A stretch of DNA of 64,000 bases, taken from the NCBI GenBank assembly GCA_022495005.1, contig JAGYXB010001022.1, positions 620,001 through 684,000 on the forward strand, written 5' to 3'. This DNA comes from Rhyacophila brunnea (lineage: Eukaryota > Arthropoda > Insecta > Trichoptera > Rhyacophilidae). The notes under the pieces are model-generated. The model was not told the origin of the DNA, ran no database searches, and saw nothing but the letters and a program-made list of their open reading frames with translations. The translations under genes and the position numbers were made by a program. Shown here piece after piece: positions 49,501 through 61,500 of the stretch (position 1 is the first letter of the stretch; each line of letters starts with the position of its first letter).

Positions 49501-52500
49501 AGATTTTTTCTATCGGTTGTAATATATTTTCTCAGAAGTGTTTTCAAAATTATGTATATATGCAATTTTGTTTTCCGTTTTGATACGGGAAATTGAGAAC
49601 GAATTCCAAGATTTCCGGGGAAATCAATAAGTTTTATGTTTCCTTCTGTATTTTTAATTTAGCATTGAAGTTAATGGTCCCACCAAACCGCATCCGCCCT
49701 GCACCACACCTGGTCTTAATCGGGCATATCATGGGACCCTACGTTTAGATATGAAGAATCATTTTTTTATGACTTTATAACATAAACAAACATGTCGACT
49801 GTGGAAAGGCAAAAGGATTTAACCCTCACTTTTTGCAAAATAGGTTTTATTGAATAATAGCATTGCACACAACTAAATACACGTTCTGCCTAAAGGATGT
49901 AAGCTGCAAAATGCCAAATTATTATCAAATTTTAGCTTTTAATTTTTAAAAAAGAAGGGCGTTTGAAATTTGCGTCCAGGTAAAAGGATTTATTCCACAT
50001 CAATGACATTATTAGTCGTTCAAGTAATCTTTTACGGAAAGGAAAAAGGCGTTATGCATCTTACGTTACAAATGTATGAAAATAATGGTAGTTTTACTAA
50101 ACTCTGCCGGCCGACCGGGTAAGTTATGAACCAGAAGGAAGACTTAAGCCACGTACATTTCTCGGTCGGTCGTTTGACAGTTAACACGGATTTCGACAGT
50201 CTTTTCATAAAAAATCATTTAAAGTTTAAACATTGAGTGAAAATGGCAACAGAACGAAGCAAAATGATTCTTGAAAAGTGTGGTGTTAATATGGACGCAA
50301 CAAATAATCCCGACAAGAACTGTTAGTGTTTAAAATTACATCTTGAAGTTTTTATATCACACACGAGAAGAGCTATTGTAAATTCTATCTATATCGGTAT
50401 GAAACGGCCTGTGACAACTTATGTTGTGTTTTAATTGTTGATTATCGATTAATTGATTTGATGATTTCATAATATCTGAGAAAAGTAATACAATATTTGC
50501 TAATTCACCTAAAACACTGCCATGCGATTTATAGGTTATGTGATGTGTCAAAAATACTTCTCAATTGAAATTGTTTTCAATTCACTTTAATTTACGATTA
50601 ATGTCATTGTAATAGACTAATATCATTATTATGCACTGTTTTATGTTAATATATTATAGTAATAACATAAATCGCAAGTAAAATGTACGTGTCTAACTCC
50701 AAATATGTTAATACCTACCTCATTTTTTGTCAGGTAAAATGACTTAACCCTCATTTTTATTAGTTTTTCTTCAAAAACTTCATTATTTAATTATAAATTG
50801 GGAAAAAATAACACCAAATTATTATTCATCATGCACTTCAAGTTTGTGTCTATTTTATATTTAGACTTTGGCCCAAAATCTTTATCAAAACGTTTTTTGT
50901 GCCTCCTGTAAAATTTGATTAGTGTGGATTAACTCCTTTTGCCTTTCCACAGTCGAATGTATATAAATTCACCATATTATATGAGGGGTCCAAGAGTTGA
51001 ACACATAATGTTAAGCACACAGAACAGATAATAAATAAAATACTGATAGGCTATGTTCAATACGTCCCATATTGATGCAGGGTTTTGAATGTGTGAGTGT
51101 TTTACGAAAATAAAACACGCATTATGCACGTGCAATAGTGTGTGTAATACACCAATATTAAATGAGCGTAAATGCATAAACCGAGAGCAGTGTTCAGTAT
51201 TCGACGTATAACGTATTCTTGACATGTGTTTAAATTTATTCCGTATTCTTCCTTACTCGAGATCGGTTGCCTGCTTCTGTTTACCCTTTAGATATTTAAT
51301 TTCCCATTATTTCTGAGTTCCCTGGTTAAGCAGTTGAGTCTCCATTCACCTTCTATGCCTGATGCGGAATGGCGACAGAGATAGTGTGCCTTCACTATTG
51401 TACAGAAGTGTGGCAACCCAATATATACTAAATTAATGCATCTTCAATTACGTGTCCGACATATCAAATAGGAAGATTGGTTATATTTAAATAGATACCT
51501 TGTTGTTCATACTCCGGCGGAACTTGGAAGATTTCCTCGTCGATGAGACATGTCTGCCGATCGCCTTCCATTATGCAAGAGACGTGTGGCACGTCACATT
51601 CCGTGCCGTATATGTTGCCAAACGTTATTCTCGCGTTTAATACATGGAATAATGGAATCTCTGCAATAAACAAAACAGAGCATCACACTTAGTCCTCCAA
51701 GTTTAAATATTTTACATACATAGAAAGGACTTCACTCGGAAATTATCTGTTTTTAAACTTTCATTTCATACTCACGTTAGATGGCTACAATGATAAGAGA
51801 GAATAATGAAATTATTGAAAAATATTCAACTGTTAATAATAGTTAATTCTATAAATTAGGCATCCAATGAGAAATCCAACAGACTAATATGTTTGTATGA
51901 AATATCCCATAATACGACATAATGATCATTCAACTTTTAAGGCATGCCAAAAACATATGATTTTTTTTAAACTTATGAGTAAATAAATTAAATGATAAAA
52001 CAAATGCAGATATGAATGCTACACAGATAACTTGGTTGGTTTTAAAGTTGGTTTGGTATTTTATTTTTAAATTATGTCTTAATTATCATCAAATGGCTCA
52101 TTGTAATATCATATGCAGCGAAGTGTTGATTTATACTTTATTTGGTACACATGTGCATTATGGAAAATAACGGAAAGCGCTGCGATTTTTGCGATTTGCG
52201 ATAGTATTGCCATAAGAATACTCGCGTATAATTGTATATTATCACTGAAAGTGGTTTACCAATTTTTACAGGGAAGCCCGAAGGAAGTTGCATCTGGATA
52301 AAGTCTTTGAGTTTGGCAAAATGAGGAGACGACATTGACGCCATCAAGTCTAAGATCGGCATTATCTGCTCCTGGAGCTGAAAATCATACAATATTGTAA
52401 ACAATAGATCAAATTAGAAGATGCTGAAGAAAAATGCGATTCTATGAACATAGTTTGAAAAAAGGGTTAATAAGACTAATGATTAAATTAAGTTTGTTCA

Positions 52501-55500
52501 CAGCACAGATTCATTTGTAGCAATTTGTACACATATCTATCTATACTATGAGATTTATTTGCCAGTTAGTTTTATAAGCTTAGAGCAAGTTTTTGATAAT
52601 ATCATCAATGAGAAAGATTACACGATGACAGCCCAAAAATCGAAAAACATGACAGTTGACTGTAAATATTTCGAGCAAATTATGCGTCTGTACTTCAGAT
52701 CTAGTGTGTCTTAATACCTTTCGAGTCTGATCACAACAGAAACTTGAATACACAAAATAAAATAGGAACTTTTTTATTTTTTTACCATGTCCGATCCTAA
52801 AAACATCATATGGGCCTCCACAGAGTGGAGGTTTGTATTAGGATATTTGGTACTGTTCGGTTATACAGAATACAGCGGAAAACGCATTTTGAAAATAGCC
52901 GATAAACTGGATTATTTGTTAGTTTGGGTTAGTTTAGGTTAGGTTAGGTTAGGTTAACCTAACAAATAATCCAGTTTATCGGCTATTTTTAAAATGCGTT
53001 TTCCACTGTATTCCGTATAACCGAACAGTAGCGGATATTTTTTTTGATGTTATGAGAAATGGATATTGGCCACTTGCTCAGCTTATTAGGTCCATACTCT
53101 GACTTCAAACACACATTGAAAAACAATATGTGTATCTGCCAGACCCAGGATTCAAACCTGGGACCCATGACATTATAACCGAATGCATTAGCCGCTCGGT
53201 CATCGTAGTGCCGTATAATAGGAACTATGTATGTACCAAATATTCTAAAAAAAATTATATGAAGAAATTTTGCATGTGCCATTGGTATATAAAATGTGCC
53301 ATATGTATTAAAGTCCCAAAAAAATAGATTTTAACCATCTATTCGATCTCAAAGGCGGCGTTGGAAATATGCGCCATGCGTATTGACAAGTCACAAATGT
53401 CAGTTGTATGAAAATGATTGAGATTAGTGCTTAAAATAATGGGCTCATATTCCTTCCACAGAGGAATTCAGGTGGCACTTAGTCCACGTTTTAAGTAACA
53501 GTACAAATGACATGCTTTAACATTATACACCTGACAGATCTTAAATTTTGTTTTTATCTCACGAGGGTACTAATTATAGCAGTGAAACAATCACAGAAAT
53601 ACCCAGGCATGAGAAAATCACACATTATGAGAATCAAATGCAGAAAATCTGTTAAAAGTACCCAGTGTCATACGCATTGGACTATGACGGGCACCACCTC
53701 AAGATATACTGGCTCTCAGGTACACAACTATTATTAAGTATGGTTATAATTTACCTGTAGTGGATATGTCTCGCATAACCAAAGAGTGGCTCTGAACTTT
53801 TGAATCTTGGTGTTAATCTCTTTTGGTCTCCCGATGTCTCTGCCCTTGAGGTCCTCTTCGCTGAAGTATTCCTCAGGAGTGATATTGCAAGGGTTTCCTA
53901 TCGCATTAAACTCTTCCTGAAAACATTACCAATGACAAAAGATATAACAAAGAATTAAATAAAAAAATAATCTTATGGCGAAATTCAGGTGAATGTAGAC
54001 ACAACAATTTTATACCAGATGCTATTTACAATCATAGCTATCATTTTTTTAATGGAACCAACTTGAAATAGTTAGAACTATATAACCAATATCCCAGTTT
54101 TTAAAGCACTACATAAATAGCTATAAAAACTCCATTAGTTGCCCTGACCTTAAAAATTGTAATAATTAAAATACACAATACAATGAACCAATTATTAACG
54201 GAATGCATTAATTTATGATTCCCAGAAAACGTAATTTTTTAGATATGTGCTCGATGTAAGTACATATATATGACTGTCGTAAAGCCATGTGTGGCTATTC
54301 TAACATATCACTTAACATCCAAAAAGAACTACATGTATAAATATATCACATTTATCACTTTCTGTGACCAGGCAGTTAATTATTATAATAAGTTAACCGC
54401 CTGAAATGTCAAAAAGTGCTATCTTTAAACAGTCCCTCTCTTGATTGTGTTAATTTTTAAAGCGAGATAGAGTATGTCAATTTTACATATTGAGAACTGA
54501 GATTCAAGATCCGACTGTTTCGAAATATAATTACATAACGGCCGCCCTTAATGTATAGTTCCCCATGAGCTGTCAAATATTGAGTGGCTAGTAGCAGCTA
54601 GTAGTAACATAATATTTGTTTTACTGCAATTACATTGTTGTGTTGCAATCACAATGACATGACTAATAACATTGTAGGTTATCTTGATATATGTGATGTT
54701 TCAATACAAGATTTTTCGGTTTGGGCGTTTGGACACGTCTACCAACCTTAATTTTTGCTGTATTACGAATTTACCACTTATTGTAGATACCGCCTTGTGT
54801 ATGGAATGCCTTCCATGTTAATTTGGACCAATGAAAATAATGGAAACGTGCTAAAGTGCTAACTGTTAAGAATGCCTGTGCAGGTCTTAAATTATCTCCT
54901 ATATATTATTATCCTAAGAGATTTTGGAAAATACGTCAACTTTTTTATTTAAACACCACTTTGTTGATTATTAAAGGAATTCACTTCAATTTTTAGAGTC
55001 CCGAATCTACTTCCATTTGAATCGGGCACAATCTGATAAAACTCGACACAATCACAGATACTATCGTTTTTAAATCGCGTTTTATATCCGTCACCATACA
55101 TTTTCGCATCTTGCAGTCCGTGTACCTCAAATTGATTATAATGTCGTTTAATACTTTTTATATACCTAATCAATATTGCAAAATATCTAAATTAATATTC
55201 CACAAAATTATTCAAATCTGTAAGTAGCACATTGGCGTATTCTTGAGTTTTAACACAAAATAAATACATATTTCCTCACTAATTACTACGAAAATATAAT
55301 CTAAAACCATGTCACTGCTTTTTATCTGTCAAACTAAAAGAATTAGATTGTCATTTGTTTTCTTTCGCAAAACAAGTTCATTTGACGTATCAGATTTCAA
55401 ATTTAGAATTTGCAGGAATAAGTAATCGAAAAAATGTGACATTTCTATTAGCACCCATAAATAATCAATTTCAATCAAGACATTTATTGTAAGATGAAGA

Positions 55501-58500
55501 TAATTTTAATAATTCCATCAATAAATTGAATAATTTCAGACGTAATAAATAAGAAACTACATTATATAGGTACATATTACGCTCTTCTCAATATTATAGT
55601 AAGTCGACTGTGATCTGACAATAGTATCTATCTGCAGTTTTGGCAAATTCTAGGTTATTGGTGTATTTTGTACAAAATGGTGACGGATCGAATGGAAATA
55701 TTATTGTTCTACGAAAAAAATCCTAAAATGCTCAAATTTGACGTGGAAAATGGTGTCTATCTGCATCGAAGTGTCTAGAAACTAAAAAGAAATATTATCT
55801 ATCTGCGTGATTTATTTTATTATGACATTACAATTTTCATACATCTTTAAATGACTGTTTTAGTACTAATATTAAATCATTTCACTTGAAAAATAAAAAT
55901 AATACTGATACCAACAAAAACAGTTTTTTGAACCCCCTGAAAAATTGACTATAAATGTCAGATAGATACTATTGTCAGATCAACGTCGAAGTATCACACA
56001 CTTCCATATAAAATAGATAGGTAGTTATCGTGATTCAGTAATAATTGTATTATTTTTACATTTCTTTGGTAAATGAAATTCATGTGACGTTTAATACAAG
56101 TAATTAAACATTAATAATGTTTAGGTATATATTTTATAATAATAATTACATATAAAATTACAGTAACCTTTCTTCTTCTTTTATATCATTAGTAACTATT
56201 AATATTAAGGGGGGACATGCTCGTCGAAGGTCAAAATTGAGTTTTTATTGTATTTTCAAACCATGATCCTGGACACTCCTTAAACGTTGTAGATAATCTA
56301 TTTATATAATTTTAAAGCCTTATTATCCTTTATAGTTATTTTTAAACATTTGATGACTGCATGAAGTATTTTTGTTACATAAAATAGTATTCTTTTAAAC
56401 CTCTCGCTCTAATGTTTTAGAATATAGTCATATTTCGGTACATAACTGTGCAGTGGTGTTAAGATTTTTACATTTATTAATTTTTAAACGCATTTATAAA
56501 ACCATTAGTATAATTTATTACGAGATAATTTTTGTAAAATATTCACAATAAAAATTATATTGATAATCTCTGTGATCCCAAATTTGACAAGAATTAGGCA
56601 TTTTATTATTCAAAAAATCGGCAAGATTAACACATTTCAAGATAATTCTTAAGATATTTATTATAAGCCATGTCTTTGACCATTCAAGTGTGATAAACAT
56701 CTTATGAATAATGATTGCTTTATAATAATTATTGACCTAATAATAAGGTAGTGTTTTTTTGAAATACGCCATTTCTTTTGTCATTCCCCAGTGGTTAAAC
56801 TACAACATACGGCCGTAGCCATAAATTGACAAACTATAATTAAAGTAGGGAGTAAAATGATATTGACGCGCGTGTTTGAACATGTACCGTTTAAAAATAA
56901 ATAAAAAAAAATTCAGTTAGGTACATGTTCAAACACGCGCGTTAACATAATTTTACTCCCTACTTTAATTATAGTTTGTCAATTTATGGCTACGGCCGTA
57001 TGTTGTAGCTTAACCACTGGGGAATGATAAAAGAAATGGCGTATTTCAAAAAAACACTACCTTATTCTTAGGTCAATAATTATTATAAAGCAATCATTAT
57101 TCATAAGATTTTATCACACTTGAATGGTCAAAAACATAGCCTAAAATAAATATCTTTAGAATCATCTTCAAATGTGTTAATCTTGCCGATTTTTTGAATA
57201 ATAAAATGCCTAATTCTTGTCAAATTTGGGATCACAGAGATTATCAATATAATTTTTTATCGTGAATATTTTACAAAAATTATCTCGTAATAAATTATAC
57301 TATTGGTTTTATAAATGCGTTTAAAAATTAATAAATGTAAAAAATCTTAACACCACTGCACAGTTATGTACCGAAATATGACTATATTCTAAAACATTAG
57401 AGCGAGAGGTTTAAAAGAATACTATTTTATGTAACAAAAATACTTCATGCAGTCATCAAATGTTTTAAAATAACTATAAAGGATAATAAGGCTTCAAAAT
57501 TATATAAATAGATTATCTACAACGTTTAAGGAGTGTCCAGGATCATGGTTTGAAAATACAATAAAAACTCAATTTTGACCTTCGACGAGCATGTCCCCCC
57601 TTAATAAAAATTAAATTGCAATAATTTTTCTTTTGATAATGATATTATGCATGTTGTTTGCTATTTCATCTTTTATTTCTTCTAAGTGAAATATATACTT
57701 ATAGTCAAATATAGTCGATTATGACCTTTATACGACGCAATTAGGTACAATAAGTAAGTACCTACCTGTTTCTTTTTCCATTTTTGTACATGATAAAAAT
57801 AATATATTTTTTATTTCCCCACAAAGATAATTTGTTAAATAATAATTTTAGCATGTTGAAATTTATTCATTAGTATATTAAGAACTTACGAATTTTAAAA
57901 TAAAGTACCATTTTTGCTCCTAAGCAAAGCAAATGGACACACCCCTTCAGAGTGGTAATTACGAGTATCTTAAAAGACTTATTATAAGAAATAGTGGGTG
58001 CAATCTAAGGTGATCCCATTGAATAAATAAAACGTATTATATCGCAATAATCTAAATGTATGAAAAATAAGACTATCCTGCAGTGGCGATGGGTGGAGGT
58101 AGGGTGGATTCACCATAGATAGTACAGACTAAACGTTGTTAGTTATACGTATTTATTTACATTGAACTAAGACTACAATTTACAGATAGTGTTCTCATTC
58201 ATTCATATTTATTTTAGTTAAACTATGAACATACATTACGCGTCATGTTGTTGGTTAGTTTTTAAAATTCAAATTAACCCTGGGAAAACCAAGCCATAAT
58301 ACGTATCTGTCCATAAAATATTTAAAATTATGCTATTAAATCATACATGATTTTGGATATTTAATGGATAGAATAATATTTTAACTACTATTGTTTGGTT
58401 TAGGCAGGGTTTAATGAATTATAAAAAACTAACCAACAACGTTAGTTCAAATGTCAGTGGTAGCAATCGGCGATTGCCAGCTGTTCTGCTAAGCCTATCA

Positions 58501-61500
58501 GTCTGAAGTGGTATCAGACAATATTGTTAAGACCAGACTCCAGAATAGACTACGCATATGACCCCAATTTATATTGGCAGTGACGACTTGCAAATCGTAA
58601 AACTGACAAATCAGCGAAATATCAAACTGTCTGAGGTGAATGAAAATCTATGACGAAGGGAAAATTATGGCGCCGCCTATGCATACTTCACAATTATATT
58701 AATATCCAATACCGCCAAGCCGTCTGCAAGACCTAGCGAGACAGACTGGCGAGAGCCAGCTGGCTCAGCTAGTAATTACATAAATACCTATTAATGAGGA
58801 AAGGGTACCAGCATCTTATTTTTAAAACTATATTATCTGATACTAACAACGGATTCCGGATAAAATCTTGCTATGTATATTATAATAAACATTATTATGA
58901 TCATACTTTAGAGATAACAGTCAACTTCTAAATACACAATGTTTTCTACTGGATTTATAAATAATTCTAGAATACAAGATAACGGTATATTAAAAAAAAA
59001 AAATTAAATAAATATAACAAAAAGCAGGTATTAAAATTTACAGAGCATTAGGTATATGAGAAATTGATAAAAAAACACACATACCCGATTTGCCTTTGAG
59101 CATGCAATATGTAAATTTAAAACAAAAAACAAAATATGTAAACAAAAAAGAACAATAATAAATCAAATTTGAACTAAGATGTCAAAGCTAAAAAAGATTG
59201 TCCCAGATCATAATAATTGTGAATATTCCTGATCACTGCCAGAGCCGAGTTAACTCATCAAAGCATGTGTGCCGCGTCAGGGCATGGACGAGTTAACTCG
59301 TGCGTTCTTGTAAGCGTCATAACTTCTGAATAAACAGTTTGTGTATATTTTCTAAAGAATATTTATCATTTTACTGTGAAAATATTCACGATAAACTCGA
59401 GAAACATGTTGATTTGGTAAGTTATCACAACTATTTATCATTCTGTTCATATTTCATATTATTTAAGGGATTTATTTTATTCGAAAAATAGCTGGCCGAC
59501 AAGTGTCCACCTAGTAAAAATTGGCTGTCAGTGATAAGGCTAATTTAATTGCTATTAAGCACCCTCTGTCGATAGTATCAATGCAATGTTGTTTAAACTT
59601 ATCTCCCTTTTCTTTGACAGCACTCAAATAAAACTCTAAATAAACTGAAAATATCCTTACATCATCGGGAGCGCACGCCGCCTTGTCTTCTTCGTCAGCA
59701 ATGCCAAGAAAAGAGTGGAGAGGCGTCCGCGGTCCGCGAGGTCCTCTCGCTCTCGCCTTGTCTCCCTCCGATAGGTGTTCGGTGCGTGTCCTAGTCACGA
59801 ATTCTACATTGGAGGCTCCAAACACCTTGCACTCTCTGCCGCCGACGGTTTCCGCTTTGTCAGAACGCCAGCCCCAGATGCCGCTCTTATTTCTGGAATT
59901 AATTATTTTAATGTTGAAAGAAAAACAAGGAATTGTAATTTTCAAAGCGGACATGACAAATAAACCTACAATCAAAGGGAGACCATGTCCGGTATGGAGA
60001 CATAAAAGAAAAGATTTTTAAAAAAACTTGGGAGAGAATAGAAACATTTTTATAACACAGATTATCATACTAGATGGTTTGGCAGGGATATCGTTGGTTT
60101 GTATAATTTAAGTCGTACTTGGTTATTACGAGGAAGATGGGACTGACTGAATTTGCTTGTTATAAGCATTACTCATAATATCGTTATATAACATCTTTCA
60201 CGCCACGTTCTATTTAAGCATAGAACATAAAAAAGACCATCGTAAAAATCCCCGAAACAAGCATGGCATTCATAAACTACAAAAGAAGTTGTTTATTGTA
60301 ATGAAGTGCTGAGCCGCCGGCGGGGGTAGGTACCTACTGACTTCACAAAGCTTGGATTTTTTACATGCAATTTCAACCATATGCGTGGATACTTTTTCAA
60401 TATTGTCGGCGAAAACACCAATGAGGTACTTAGACACTTAACTAGTGTCATAAACGTAATCCGATCCCGGCGGCATCGGTCTAGTTAACTGCCCGATCGG
60501 ATTTTATTGATTAGGGTCGAAAATGTTGATTTTAAACGATTGACACATGAACAGTTTTGCTCGGTATACCCGAGAGGTAGTTCGTTATAAAAGTGAATAA
60601 ACGTATAGAGAAAATCATAAACTAAAATGTCAACGAATGTTTCCTCATTACATCCGAGATCTCGCTATTTTCGTGATCGTAATAACCAAGTGCGACTGAA
60701 TTAGTTTATAAATAAATATACCTTTCAAAGCTTATTTTTTCTGTATCAATATAATTGGTGCAGATGGGAGCGGTGAGCCGGTGTGAGACCTGCTCGGAAG
60801 ATGGAGGCGACGCTGTCTCGTTTCCGCCTCCTTCTAATCTCTCCGCCCACACCTGGTGGGTTTCATGGTCCAGCTCCAACATGGTGGCAGATGTACCTGA
60901 AATCCAGCAAATCATGTCATTAAAGCATATGATTTTTTTTTACAGAGGGCTCCAACTTTAGCGTACCTACTAAAAAGTAAATTCAAAAATATCTATGAAA
61001 CAGAGCGTATCATTTACCTTATCAAGAATAATTCTGTATGCAAAAGTAAAAGGGAGATAAGACCGAAAATTTTATAAATTAGTTAATATGCCAAATTAAC
61101 TATAATGCATATACTGTGTAAGGAAAAGAAGGATAGAGTCGAATGAAAACTGCTGCATAAATATATTTAATGCAGTAAAATAGAATTTACCTACATACAA
61201 TATTGTTAAACATTGAATCTTCTTTGGGGTCTCCTAAAAAGTAGTAATTGTATACTTATCTCCCTTTGCCTTTCATACACGTGTGAATGGAAAAAGGAGA
61301 TAAGTCTATCAGTAGTTTTCAAGACAGCCAAAAGGTTGTGGGCAACTCTGTACATATTATGTTTCTATATGGAATTTACTAATTCACTTGAAGTGAATCG
61401 ACTCTTTCATCCCATTTCTCTTTTACACAAATGAATTTTGGTTAATTTTTCATAATTTTTTCAATTGTCCAGATCTCCCTTTTATTTTCGCATATAGATA

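Noticed and set aside
52934..52953. A true telomere or telomere fusion point
   Set aside because: Only four TTAGG units, contained within a TA-flanked MITE loop.
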